Source of the DNA: Bretschneidera sinensis
Taxonomy: Eukaryota > Streptophyta > Magnoliopsida > Brassicales > Akaniaceae
Reading direction: 5' to 3'
Assembly (NCBI GenBank): GCA_023935145.1
Contig: CM043700.1
Coordinates: 20,001 to 84,000, forward strand
Length of the DNA: 64,000 nucleotides
The translations under genes were made by a program, and so were the position numbers. Below the pieces are notes generated by a model. That model did not search any database and was not told the DNA's origin. It saw nothing but the letters and a program-made list of their open reading frames with translations. Below are positions 45,523 through 58,029 of this stretch, piece by piece; positions within the stretch are counted from its first letter, which is position 1, and the number at the start of each line of letters is the position of its first letter.

Positions 45523-48116
45523 CTGAGAGAAATTGATTAAGATAGCATATAGTATTAGCATGGATAAATGCCACTGGGAAAAGGTGATTATAACTTGAAA
45601 AGACTTTTGATGGAGTTCCATCTATTAACTTATTTAGTATCATCAGAACAAAAACTAAATGAAAAAAAAAAGATTAAAAAAATGGCATCCATTGTTAAAA
45701 AGGATAACATATCTAATGATTAAGAGAATAGGGGATGGTTTTGCTCCCGTTCCTTCTAAACAGAACCTAACTCATTCTCCATGGATACTCTTCTCAACTT
45801 CTAAAACGCTTCCAAATCACGATCAAGTGTCAAAAAAAATTTGTGGAGACAAACCCATGCCCTAGTGTCATGGTCTGCCAGATTTGTCCTAAATACAGAG
45901 AATCATACGGAGCTAAAACTTCTCCAAGTTCTAGCCAGCATTTCTTCACCTTGAGTTTTCACCTCAATAATTCACAAGACAACATTTTTGAAGCCATATA
46001 ACTCTACACACTTTCTCTGAAACTCAAACCCACAATGTCATGAAACTCGCAAGACACTTAATATTGTCCCAAAGGTTATCGCATCGCTCTTGAACCAACC
46101 TGAAACATCCCACTGACCTGAATAGCCACGAACACATGCTAATGGTCCTCATCAGCCCTCATGCCTTTAGACCTCAATGAGAAACACTTACCCGATTAAG
46201 AGCACACGAGTGAAGTCCCATTGGTACCCCAAGACATCCTAGAAGTGCCACACAGTTGTCATTTGTGTCAATTCTTAACTCAATGACCTGCAATCCATCG
46301 TACATTGTTTGCCCACCGAAGACGCACAATGTCGCCCCTCATTGTGCTTGCCACTAAACCGTTGTTTGTCCACTGATGCACAATTGCCTCTGTACCTGTG
46401 CTAGACTCACGGATGATAGTCCACCATCCTAACTGAGAGCATACCGCCCATAAATCCAGCTTCTTGTAACCAACTCTCAAACTTGACTGCACGCACACAG
46501 ACTTTAAGTCCAACCGAAGATAGTCGATGCACAGCTCAACCATCAATACATAATGCCTCCTATCATTATGTTGAACACACGGATAATAGTGCACAATATA
46601 ATCGATGATACCTCCACGGGTGTCTCATTGCCACAATAGAACTGCACATTGCTTGCACACATAGTGTCAAGATATATCTGATAGCCCATACAATACCGAC
46701 CGTAAGGTCGAAGCCTCAAGCATGAGAGAAGAGCACAATATAGTGCATACGAGGCACCTATACTGTCCATGAAGCTCCCCGTTTCATGGAGGATTGAGTC
46801 ACCCTATGGTGACCCCAAACCCACATCCCAAGTTTCCTTGGAAGCCTCACTTAGTGCCCACACATAGCTCAAACCATGCTATCATGGCTCATGTGTGTAC
46901 ACCGAAGGTGGTGGAGAGCTGACACACTGTCCTCCTATAGAGTCTTAAGTCATTCTGAGCATTACTAGAAGGAAACATACCTCACGCTTGAGTTCTCATA
47001 ATCCTTTAATAACTTCATTTTCCATAATCTACCGAATATGAGCATACCTTATCACTAAGTGCATCTTCCAAACACTCCCCCAAAATTCTCCATTAATTTC
47101 CAGAGTATAAATTACATAATTACGAAGCTACCACTGTGCCACACTAACATACCACTGACACTTTGTTGCACAACTGCCTCACAACTAGGCCACTCTTGCT
47201 GCACAACAGTCACAAAGATCACCACACAGCCCATTCAAAGGCCAACTCACGGGTAGCAACTATGTCAAATGGTACATACTTTGACACCTAGGCGCACCCT
47301 TCTATGGTGGTTGAACTATGATCCAAACCTTTGATTTAACAGATCAAACAGAATTCCACAAAAAAGGCGAAGGAAAATTTTGAGAGGAAAAACTCAAATT
47401 GATGAGTCTAGAGTAATCGGATCATAAAATTGATTGATGGGTTTTGTTCTTCTCAAAGAGTCGCTCCTGTTGGTAGAATCTCAAAGCCATCCGATGACAA
47501 CATAATATATTTTTTTATTTTTTAGAACCCTAAGGAAAAAAAAAAAACAAGCTCTGATATCAAGTTGAAACTAAAAGTGGAAGACGAAAGAAAAGTTTTA
47601 GGAAAGTGGATGATGAGAGAAAACTAATTTGTTACTTTCTCTATTGGTTTTTATATTGTATTATCTTAGAATAAAGGAAACCAAGAAACTACAAAATAGG
47701 AAACATAGTTATAAAGAAAGTGAATTGTTAACAGAAAATTATGTGAAACTCTTGGGTGCTATTAGCCTCAATTGGAAGTTTAAGGTGCAATATTAGACAA
47801 CCCCAAAGTATGAGGGTGTAATTTGTAATTTCCTCATGCATGAATAAAGGATAAGCAATAAGGGGGAGTGCTGAATTGACAAGGCAACTACAATTTTTTA
47901 AATCTTTCCTTCATCTTAGGGAATTGAAATCAAGGCAATATTGCTGATATAAAGACCAATATACTTGAGCAATTTATCCTTAACCAATAGTAATTTTAAA
48001 AGTCAAAGGTGAACCCATTAGCAGATACATGAATTGTGGGGCTTCGTGTTGGTCTGCACAGGCAGCAATTTTTTCCCAGGTGGCGTGGCATTAAGCAGTA
48101 TATAGAGAAAAAGAAA
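45523..48116. other. Unclassified region, possible minus-strand retroelement
   Basis: No recognisable protein. At about 47551-47571 the minus strand reads TTTCAACTTGATATCAGAGC, close to a retroelement primer-binding site, so an LTR could lie just to its right with a noncoding body to its left. A 104-codon minus-strand frame (46280-46594) has no family resemblance I can name. The stretch 46050-47300 is richer in C than its surroundings. Confidence 0.35.
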
Positions 48117-48650
48117 GGGAATTAACAAAAAACACCTGTACCTTGGGATTTGGGTATGTTTGAGTTAACACACTGTATTTCTAATTGAGACAATCACATC
48201 TTGCACTTTAATCTCAACCTTTCTGTCACAATGGGGACATTACGCTCACGGCACCTACACGTGCAACACATACAGATGCTCCCCGTAGGGTCAAGGACTA
48301 TTTATTAAGGGCAATTCAATCATTTTGCTCAACAACGATTATTTTCTTCGTTTCTAAACAATCTATGGTAAACCTAAACTCCCACATTCTTAAATTTGTT
48401 TACCAAAAATTGTTCCAAACAAATAACATAATTGCGTTTAGCAAAATGACAATGTTTTCCTTAACACACTATCACATGAACTTATGTGGAGTGCTAACAC
48501 CTAGCACACGTAAGGCACCTTGAATAGTAATGTTGGATGGGTTTATTGTAGACATCATTAAAGTACAAGATTGAGATTGTCTCCATTCGAAATATAAGGT
48601 GTTAATTGAAACATACCCCCAAAGTACAAGGTGATTTTTGTTAATAACCC
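48117..48650. mobile_element. Mutator-like MITE (534 bp)
   Basis: Inverted arms of about 95 bp: the left starts GGGAATTAACAAAAAACACC and the reverse of the right starts GGGTTATTAACAAAAATCAC; TTTGGGTATGTTTGAGTTAA and TGAGACAATCACATCTTGCA in the left arm pair with the right arm. Flanks AAAAAGAAA (48108-48116) and AAAAAGATA (48651-48659) make a 9-bp target duplication with one mismatch. No transposase. Confidence 0.82.
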
Positions 48651-49059
48651 AAAAAGATATCCAGCAAAAGAAGACAACAGAAAAATTAGGGCTCTTTTAG
48701 TATCGTTACTGTTTCCTGTTTTCTGTTTTCAATTTAAAAAAAAAAGTGAAAACGAGCACAAGAAAACATGTTTTTGTTTCCTAAGTTTTGGAAATGAAAA
48801 GAAAAATTTGAGGAAAACTAGGAAACAAGATATTTGTGTTTCTTAATGTTTTGTGAAACACTCTCATTCTCACACTCTTAATATTTATGATGTGGAAATA
48901 ATATGATAACAATAAGTACATAAAATATAGACCATAAAAATATTAAATATAAATAACATAATATTATAAATAACTATAATAATTATAATAATAACAAAAT
49001 CATATTCTATAAATAACTATTATTAATGTTGTAAATAATAAAATAATATTCATATATTT
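48651..49059. other. AT-rich spacer
   Basis: AT-rich DNA with many AATAATA words and no gene. A 71-codon open frame at 48631-48846 overlaps the MITE end and is not credible. Confidence 0.45.
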
Positions 49060-49409
49060 TTTTGATAAGTAAAAATATATTCACTAAATGTACCAAGGTG
49101 GTGCAATTCAATTACAAAATCATTTACCAAACGAAACTCTATGAGCTCTTCCTCATTAAAAAAGAAGTACCTACTAAACTAAAAATTTAGGGTGAGAAGC
49201 CATCGATCTTTAACCACCGCCAAAGGCTTTTCCACCCATTCAAACGCTATTCTATTTCTCTCGACCCAAATAATCCAAAAAACAGAGAGAGGAATTAAAC
49301 AACAAGCTTACCTTAAATCTTTTGAACACCCTTGACGGAGCTCGCCACCACCCAACTCAACCCAAGAACCGTGTATGCTATTTCCAATAATTGTCTAGAC
49401 CATGGACTG
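49060..49409 (-). mobile_element. LINE (L1-type) fragment A, 3' part
   Basis: Starts with a T run and GATAAGTAAAAATATATTCA, then TACCAAGGTGGTGCAATTC, the shared LINE tail seen also at 22075 and 58030. Minus-strand orientation. Interrupted at 49409 by the copia element and continuing at 54534. Confidence 0.75.
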
Positions 49410-49747
49410 TGTCAATGGATGGCAAAGTCCATATTCTTTTCTTTAATTAAGGTCACTAACTATTCCACTTCACCCACACTTGCCATATATTCATCCTTGT
49501 TTTAAGGCTTACTTTAGGTCATGTTTCCTTCTTTGTTTTAAGACTTACTTTAGGCCATGTTTCCTTCCTTGTTTTAAGGCTTACTTTAGGCCATGTTTCC
49601 TTCCTTGTTTTAAGGAATGTCTTTTTCCTTTAACAACCTATATATACTCTTAATTGTATTCTCAATAATAAGAACTCAAGTAAGCATTTGTACAATCTCT
49701 TTACTTTCTTCAATTCTCACATCTCTTTACTCTCTTAAATTCTAACA
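49410..49747 (+). repeat. 5' LTR of the young copia
   Basis: 338 bp, TG...CA. Contains tandem 36-bp units (TTGTTTTAAGGCTTACTTTA...) starting at 49497, 49533, 49569 and, partial, 49605. TATATATACTC near 49638 is a likely TATA box. Confidence 0.95.
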
Positions 49748-50099
49748 TGGTATCAGAGCCGGTTGCTTAGGTTCTTCTCTCGCTTGTAATTTTTCTCGGT
49801 TTCGTGTTTCAGCGTGTTCTGTATTGTTCTCGGTGAACTCGACGTGAAAGTTTTTTTTTGTTGTTTTTCGGTCTTCTCTTTTTGGGTTGGTGTTGTCGGC
49901 ACCTCTTATTTTTTTGGTTTGAGCAGTTTCGGCATTCTCGACATCCTCTATTTTCAGAGAGGTGTTTTGTGGCTTTGGGTCTCAGATTTCTCGGTGTTTT
50001 TTTTGTTCTCAGATCTCTTTGGCAGTTTGTTTTTTTTTCTGCTTTGGGTGGTTTCGGCAATTTTTTTTGGTCGAGCTATTTTTTTTGCACTTATTTGCA

Positions 50100-53000
50100 A
50101 TGGATTCTGCACCTGTGTGTGTCAAATTTACGGGCAAAAATTACTCTACATGGGCCTTTCAGTTTGAAATTTTCCTCAAGGGAAAAGAACTTTGGGGCCA
50201 TATCGATGGCACAGATGTTGCAAAAACATCCAATACAGACCAATCAAAGGATGTCGGGTATTCTCCTTCTTGGACTGTGCTTGATGCTCGGATCATGTTT
50301 TGGCTTCTTGGTTCGATGGAGCCACATATTGTCACCAACTTGCGTACTCATCGCTCTGCTCAATCCATGTGGACTTATCTGAAGAAGGTTTATCATCAAG
50401 GTAATAATGCTTATCGATTTCAGTTAGAGCATGCAATTGCCACCTTTCAACATGGCAGTCTTTCCATCCAAGACTATTACTCGGCCTTTCTGATTCTTTG
50501 GACCGACTATACTGATCTTGTTACAGCGGCTGTTCCTGTTGCCACTCTTTCGACTATTCAGCAACTCCACGAGACTAGATGGCGTGATCAATTTCTTATG
50601 AAACTACGCCCGGAATATGAATCTATTCGCTCCTCTCTGCTGAATAGATCTCCTGTTCCTTCTCTTGATGTTTGTTTTGGTGAGTTACTTCGTGAAGAAC
50701 AACGTCTTAGTACTCAAGCCACTCTGAAGCAATCTTATGGTAGTCCAAGAACTGTTGCTTATGCTGCCCAAGGACGCGAATCGCCTACGCATTCTAAAAA
50801 ATTGCAGTGTTTTTGCTGTAAGGAATATGGGCATATTGCTACCAATTGTCCCAAGAAATATTGCTCTTATTGTAAGAAGAAGGGTCACATCATCAAAGAA
50901 TGTCGTCTCCGCCCACAGAATCGTTAGGCTCAAGCATTTCAGACTTCTGTTATTGTACCCTCCGCAGCTCCTAGCTCTTCTTCCAGTGCCTCCCCAGTTT
51001 CGACACCTCCTGCAGCGAATTACTGCACACCCGAAATGGTGCAACAGATGCTAATTTCAGCATTATCTGCAATGGGGTTTCAAGGTAAAAATTCTACCAA
51101 ACTCTGGTACGTAGACTCGGGGGCCTCTAATCACATGACGAATACTCCCACCGCTCTGTGTCATGTTCGACCCTATGTTGGTCCATCTGCCATTCAGACT
51201 GCCAATGGCAGTTCTTTACCAATCGCTGCTGTCGGAGATGCCTCTTCTAAATTCACTGATGTGTTTCTTGCTCCTAAACTTTCCACGAATCTTATTTCTG
51301 TTGGTTAATTAGTTGATAACAATTGTGTTGTTAACTTTTCTGGTGATGGTTGTGTTGTACAGGACCAGGTAACGAGAGAGCTGATCGCGAAGGGACCTAA
51401 AGTGGGGCGCTTGTTTCCACTATTTTTATCTGTCCCAGCAATTTCTCCAGTTTCGTCTATTAAGTCTCTTGCTTGCAATAATGTTCCAAATCTGAGTATG
51501 GTGTGGCATCGTCGTTTAGGTCATCCCAATACTCAGATCTTATCTCATGTATTGCACTCTGGTTTTCTTGATAAAGAAGAACGTTCTTCTTTATCTCTTA
51601 AGTGTGATTCTTGCAAACTTGGTAAAAGCAAAATTCTTCCCTTTCCTTTACATGCTAGTAGAGCTTCTCACTGCTTTGATCTTATCCATAGTGATGTTTG
51701 GGGACCTTCCCCCGTTAGTTCACATGAAAAATTTAAATATTATGTGACTTTCATTGATGATTATAGCAGATTCACTTGGGTTTATTTTCTTCGCTCTAAA
51801 TCTGAGGTTTTTCGTACTTTCACTAATTTTTTAGCGTATGTTGACAATCAATTTTCTGCGACTATTAAGATATTACGCACAGATTCTGGTGGTGAATATT
51901 TGTCTACTGAGTTTCAAGAATTCTTGGCTTCTAAAGGTATTATTCATCAATGTTCATGTCCTGCTACTCCCCAACAGAATGGAGTAGCCGAACGCAAAAA
52001 TCGTCATCTTCTTGATGTGGTACGCACTCTCTTGTTAGAATCATCTGTTCCATCAATGTTCTGGGTCGAGGCTTTGAAAACTGCTACTCACTTGATTAAT
52101 CGTTTACCTTCCCAAATCTTACACATGGAGTCTCCCTATTTCCGCTTGTTTGCTAAACAACCTAGTTATGATAATCTTCGTATCTTTGGTTGTGTATGTT
52201 TTGTCCATTTACCTCCCCATGAGCGACATAAATTATCTGCTCAATCTGTTAGATGTGCATTCTTGGGATATAATGTGTGTCAAAAGGGATTTTTTTGCTA
52301 TGATCCTACCTTACATCGTACACGTATTTCTAGAAATGTTATTTTCTTTGAAAATCAACATTTCTTTCCTATGTCCTCTGAGCCCTCTTCTTCTACGGTG
52401 GTCATCCCCTCCTTTGAGCAACAATTTTCAGATCTTCATCAAATCAGCTCTCGCTTTAAACTAGGTGTTGTATATACGAGACGCTCCCGCCCACAGTCTC
52501 TTCCGATGGCTCAATTGATATCTGATCCTACCATGCTCCAGTCAGTTGCAGCACCTTCAGAACACTTGGTACGTCGCTCTTCTCGAATATCTTTACCTCC
52601 GGATAGGTATGGGTTTGCTTCTGCTCTTACTACTGCATTGTCTAATTTTGATATTCCCACATGTTACTCACATGCTGTCAAGCATGATTGTTGGCGACAA
52701 GCTATGCAGGAAGAAATTGATGCTTTAGAGGCCAATCACACCTGGGACATTGCACCTTGTCCTTCCACTATAGTCCCCCTGGGTTGCAAATGGGTTTACT
52801 CCGTCAAGGTTCGATCTGATGGAAGTTTGGATCGTTATAAAGCTCGGCTTGCTGCACTTGGAAATAAACAGGAATATGGTGTTAATTATGAAGAAACCTT
52901 TGCTCCTGTGGCTAAGATGACCATTGTTCGTACGATTCTAGCTCTTGCTACTTCCAATGATTAGCCACTACATCAGATGGATGTCAAGAATGTTTTTCTT

Positions 53001-54188
53001 CATGGGGATCTTAAAGAGTGTATTTTTATGAAGCCACCCCCGGGATTGTTTCCTTCTCCAAACTCACATGTGTGTAAGCTTCGTCGCTCCCTTTATGGTC
53101 TCAAACAAGCTCCAAGGGCTTGGTTTGATAAATTTCGAACTAATTTATTACAATTTTCATTCAAGCAGAGCAAGTATGACACTTCCTTGTTTCTTTGAAA
53201 ATCAGACATGGGTATTGTTGTTCTTTTAGTTTATGTTGATGATATTGTGATTACTGGTTCCGATTCTGTTTTACTTGGCCAGCTCAAGACCCATCTCTCC
53301 GAGTCCTTTCATATGAAAGATCTTGGGTCTCTTACATATTTTCTAGGTCTTGAGGTGCATCGTAGTCCGTCGGGTATTTCACTCAATCAACATAAGTATG
53401 CTAGTGACCTGGTCGCTACAGCTGGCCTACAGGAGGCCACTTCTGTTGATACTCCCATGGAATTGAATGTCAAGCTTCGCAAAGAGGAGGGTGATTTACT
53501 TGCTGATCCTAGTTTATACCGAAAGTTGGTGGGCAGTCTTGTCTACCTCACCATTACTAGACCGGACATTTCCTTTGCAGTACAACAAGTCAGCCAGTTT
53601 CTTCAGACCCCTCGTCACCTTCATTTGGTTGCTGTCCGTAGGATCATACACTATGTTCAGGGCACTTCTGCCCGTGGCTTATTCTTTCCTGCAGGCAATT
53701 CTCCTCGACTTACTGCTTATAGCGACGCTGATTGGGCTGGTTGTGCTGATACACATCGCTCCATTACTGGTTGGTGTGTGTTCTTAGGTGATGCATTGAT
53801 CTCATGGAAGAGTAAGAAGCAAGACAGAGTTTCTAAGTCATCTACAGAATCTGAGTATCGGGCGATGTCTCTTGCTTGTTCCGAAATTATTTGGCTTCGA
53901 GGTTTGCTTACTGAGCTAGATTTTTCTGCAACTGATCCTACACCTCTACATGCTGATAATACAAGTGCTATTTAGATCACGGCCAATCCTGTCTATCATG
54001 AGCGCACGAAGCATATTGAAGTCGACTGTCACTCTATCCGCGAAGCATTTGAAGCTTGTGTTATCACTCTTCCACATGTTTCCACTGACCTACAAATTGC
54101 TGATATCTTCACCAAAGCGCTCACTCGCCATCGACATTGCTTCTTAAGCAGCAAATTGATGCTTATTGATCAACCTGCATCAATTTGA
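50100..54188 (+). pseudogene. Copia gag-pol, single frame with five stop codons
   Basis: One frame of 1363 codons from ATG 50100 to TGA 54186, with no frameshift but five internal stops: TAG 50925, TAA 51306, TAG 52962, TGA 53196 and TAG 53973. Domains: gag (FTGKNYSTWAFQFEIFLKGK), two zinc knuckles (CFCCKEYGHIATNC and CSYCKKKGHIIKEC), protease with intact DSG (WYVDSGASNHMT, about 51108), integrase with the WHRRLGH zinc region and the D-D-E acidic residues (HSDVWGP, RTDSGGEY, QQNGVAERKN), RT with YVDD at about 53226, RNase H (SDADWAG, SSTESEYRA) and C-terminal DIFTKALTRH. Lineage within copia not determined. Confidence 0.96.
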
Positions 54189-54195
54189 GGGGGGC

Positions 54196-54533
54196 TGTCA
54201 ATGGATGGCAAAGTCCATATTCTTTTCTTTAATTAAGGTCACTAACTATTCCACTTCACCCACACTTGCCATATATTCATCATTGTTTTAAGGCTTACTT
54301 TAGGTCATGTTTCCTTTTTTGTTTTAAGACTTACTTTAGGCCATGTTTCCTTCTTTGTTTTAAGGCTTACTTTAGGCCATGTTTCCTTCCTTGTTTTAAG
54401 GAATGTCTTTTTCCTTTAACAACCTATATATACTCTTAATTGTATTCTCAATAATAAGAACTCAAGTAAGCATTTGTACAATCTCTTTACTCTCTTCAAT
54501 TCTCACATCTCTTTACTCTCTTAAATTCTAACA
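54196..54533 (+). repeat. 3' LTR of the young copia
   Basis: 338 bp, same length as the 5' LTR. The four differences I see are three transitions (at the 36-bp repeat cluster and near the 3' end) and one C/A change. Confidence 0.95.
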
Positions 54534-56640
54534 GACTGCACAACAAAAGGTGGGGAATGGTCTCTTTCTCTTGCTTACAAATGTAGCAACAGTTAACAAG
54601 AATCTTCCCTCTTCTTTCAAGATTTTCAATAGTCAAGGTTCTTTACCAAGAAGCCTCCTCAACAAAAAAAAAAATACTTTGGTAGGAGCACGGGATTTCC
54701 AAATCTCTTTCCAATGAAAATCATAACTACCCTCCTCAAAGATGTCTCCATAAAAATCCATGTACAAGATCGCACATCAAAGCGATCATCATTCTTCATA
54801 GACCATTTTGCTCCATCTTCCCCATTTAAGGACACCTTTGCATTGTAAAGCTTATCGTTAAATGCTTTGTAACAATCAGGTTCCCAATCACGATCATTCC
54901 TCACAAACGGCACCTCCCCGACAATGCCCACTCAGAGACAAAGTGATAAAAGAGGCCCACCTAAACCAAGCGAACAGGTTCATAAAAAAAGCTCTTTTAG
55001 AGGGTACCCTATCGCATCAAACATCGTGCCAAAGAAGACCCATTCCCTATCTCAAACCTCACCTTAAGAAAGAACTCATCCCACCTTTTTCTAATCCACT
55101 TCCACACCCCAACCGCTATGATCCACCCCAACGGCCCTCGACTTGTCCTAGAAGCCCAACCACCATAATCCACCCCAAAGATAGCCTCCACAACCCTCCT
55201 CTATAAGAACTCTTATTGAGTCATAAACCTCTACAACCATTTGCCAACATGCACTTTATTGAATAGAACAAGGGATTTGCTGCCCAATCCCCCTTTCTCA
55301 ATAGAATGCTTAATGACACTCCACTTAACCAAATGGTATTTGAACTCCTCTCATGTATTTCCCCAAAGAAATCATATTTGACTAGCCTTCATCTCTTCAC
55401 CAACAAACAAGGAATAGAGAAAAGTGCATGAAATAAATAGGGAGACTAGAAAGGGTGCTCTTAATGAGGGTCAACCTCCCCCTTTAGAAAGATAATGCTT
55501 CTTCCAACCCGCTAACCACTTCTCAAATTGTTTGATAATGGAGCTCCACACTCCATCCTCTTTGAATTTTGCAGCCAAAGGAAGACTAAGATAGGTAATG
55601 GGTAAAATTCCCATTTTGCATGCCTCTACTCCACAAAAAATCAAAGTAACATCCGCAAAAAGAAGATGAGACATTGCACCTCTACCTACTTTAAAGCCTT
55701 CCAAGAGACCCTCTTTAACCGCTTTGTTATGCATTTTATTGAGCACCTCCATAATCAAGATGAAAAACAAGGGTGACAAAGGGCCCCCTTGCCCCTCAAG
55801 ACTCGAAAGAAACCGAAAGGGCTACTCTTGATCAAAATAGAGAAAGGCGTAGAAGAGATACACTTCTTGATCCACTTACACCATAGCACTCCGAATCCCA
55901 TCCTCTCTATTCCAACAAACATGATCGTAAGCTCTCTCCATGTCAAGCTTGCAAATGATTCCCTCTCCCCCACCACCTTTGAGATGGTCGTCCACAACCT
56001 CATTACTAATCAACGAAGCATCCTAAAGCTTGCATAACTATCCACAACGACCCACTCCAACCAAACTTTAGCTAACTCAATGAACCGACACTCTAAGCCA
56101 CATGTTCTCAAAGTGAAATGGAGCAGGTCCCCATCGCAAACCACCAACCTAAAGAATAACAAAGTGGTGATCCGAAGTCAGTGTAGGAAGAAATCTTTGC
56201 ATTGTATTAGGAAATAACTCATCCAATCTACCAAACACCAAAAAGAGATCCAATCTTGAGAAATGACTCTCTTGAAAATTCGACCAAGTGAACCGACCAC
56301 CCGAAAGAGATAAATCAATAAGTCTAAAAGCATTTATAAACTCCAGGAACTCCTTTATAGGTGCATTCTCCAATGACACTCCACTTCTCTCATGTGAATA
56401 GAGGATAAAATTAAAGTCTCCCCAAACACTCATGGTAAGTCCCATTTCTGCCCAGCTCCTGCAAGTTCCCCTCACAGGCTCAACCACTCGCTACCCTCAC
56501 ACGGGCCATACACACTGCTAAAAAGTCACTTTTCCCTAGTAGCCACCAAAGAAAAGATGCACAACACCCAAAAGAAACCCACCTCCACCTCCACCAATGA
56601 AACAACCCTCTCATCCCAAAGAATCAACACCCTGCCCAAT
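54534..56640 (-). mobile_element. LINE (L1-type) fragment A, 5' part
   Basis: Continues the LINE cut at 49409. Minus-strand pieces, from the tail toward the 5' end: zinc-binding RT tail (RSCTWIFMETSLRRVV, about 54700-54900), RT end (DGVWSSIIKQFEKWLAGWKK, about 55490-55560), RT core (HLLFADVTLIFCGVEA, about 55620-55680, with V in place of the second catalytic D), LSPLFF-type motif at about 55770, then a jump to the endonuclease region (WGDFNFILYSHERSG, DLFLVFGRLDELFPN, about 56160-56450). RT sequence between about 56005 and 56150 is missing. Many stops. Confidence 0.88.
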
Positions 56641-56659
56641 AATATAATATAAATAATTA

Positions 56660-57660
56660 TCTCTTATATAATAATCTGCAAAAAGAAGATGAAACATTAC
56701 ACATCACTTCCCGCTCTACCTACTTTAAAGCCTTCCAAGAGACCTTCTTTAACCGCTTTGTTAAGCATTTTATTGAGCACCTCCAAAACCAAGATGAATA
56801 ACAAGGGTGACAAAGGGCCCCCTTTCCCCTCGAGACTCGAAAACCGGAAAGTTCAACGTTAATCAAACGGTCCTCTTATTAAGCATTTTATTGAGCACCT
56901 CCCTAACCAAGATGAATAACAAGGGTGACAAAGGGTCCCCTTGCCCCTTGAGGTTAAGAAGAAATTAATACTCAATATCAATAATTTTTATTCATTCAAA
57001 AGCTATTCGAAAAGTAACATTGAGATCTCTTATATAAAGATTTTTAAGAATTCTAATCCTAAGCCAACACTGTAAATAAAGAAATTCAAAATTGATCAAA
57101 TATTATATCTTAATCCTATTCTAAAAAATTAAATACTAATAAAATATTATGTGATAGGATTCATATTAAAATATAATTATTTCACGATTACAAATTTTTA
57201 ATTTTGTCCCTATTTCTTTCTGTACCTCATCAAATCATCTACCTACCGGACCCCAAAAAGTGATCCGATCTTGAGAAAAAATTATCCCAAAATTCAACCA
57301 CTTGAATGCGATAAATTAATATTTCCAAAAGTAGTGATAAAGTCCGAGAGCTTCTTCACAGGAGCATTCTCCATTGACCCTCCGCTTCTCTCATGAGAAT
57401 AAATGATCAAATTGAAGTCCCCCCTAACACCCTCAGTAAGTCCTATTTTGTTCAACCCCTGCAAGCTCCCTCCAGATGTCCAACCTGTCACTACCCTCAC
57501 TCGGGCCATACACATCGGTAAAAAGCCACTCCTCCCAAGTAGCCACCTAGGAAAGAATGCACAAAACCGAAAAGGAACCCACCTCCACATCCACCAGTGA
57601 AACAACCCTCCCATGCATCCCAAAGAATCAACACCTCACCCAATAATATAATATAAATAA
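56660..57660 (-). mobile_element. LINE (L1-type) fragment B, internally deleted
   Basis: About 56690-56830 repeats the RT segment found at 55640-55800, and part of it recurs again at 56875-56955 (ATTTTATTGAGCACCTCC). About 57240-57625 is a second copy of the endonuclease region (RGDFNLIIYSHERSGGSMEN on the minus strand). Between them lies AT-rich unrelated DNA. Badly rearranged. Confidence 0.75.
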
Positions 57661-58025
57661 TAATCTCATAAAGAATAAAAGTAATAGCGATGAAATAATA
57701 CTGAATATATAATAATATTATTATCTAATAATCTAATAAAAATAAATTAATAAAATATAATGATAATAATTATATAATATATAATAAATAAATAGTATTA
57801 TGATAAAATTATTATTATTATTATAGTAATAATTAAATAAATAATAATATAATAACTATAATATATCAAATGAAAGTATATAATTAAATAGATAATATGA
57901 TATAATAGTTTAATAAAATATTATAGTATAACATAAGATATTATTAAATAGATATAACACTTTAAACACATTATGGTATATCATGTTATATTATAAATAT
58001 ATTATATTATATTGTATGCATTGAA
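57661..58025. other. Very AT-rich stretch
   Basis: Almost only A and T with ATAATAATAT words, no gene. A similar composition occurs at 40190-40680. Confidence 0.7.
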
Positions 58026-58029
58026 TTGC

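Larger units (their letters stand above)
49410..54533 (+). mobile_element. Young full-length Ty1-copia element inserted in LINE A
   Basis: LTRs 49410-49747 and 54196-54533 are each exactly 338 bp (TGTCAATGGATGG ... AAATTCTAACA), and I count four differences (about 99% identity). The target duplication GACTG is exact (49405-49409 and 54534-54538). The primer site TGGTATCAGAGCC starts at 49748 and the purine tract TTTGAGGGGGGC ends at 54195. Confidence 0.97.

Noticed and set aside
46280..46594. 104-codon minus-strand frame
   Set aside because: No recognisable domain, no splice or promoter context, in a region that looks repeat-derived.
49497..49620. Regular 36-bp repeats that could suggest a CRISPR-like array
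   Set aside because: The units are contiguous with no unique spacers, and they lie in a plant LTR.
50925..51308. Possibility that stops in the young copia reflect programmed readthrough
   Set aside because: Five stops are spread over gag, protease, RT and RNase H; one readthrough site at gag-pol could be programmed but not all five.
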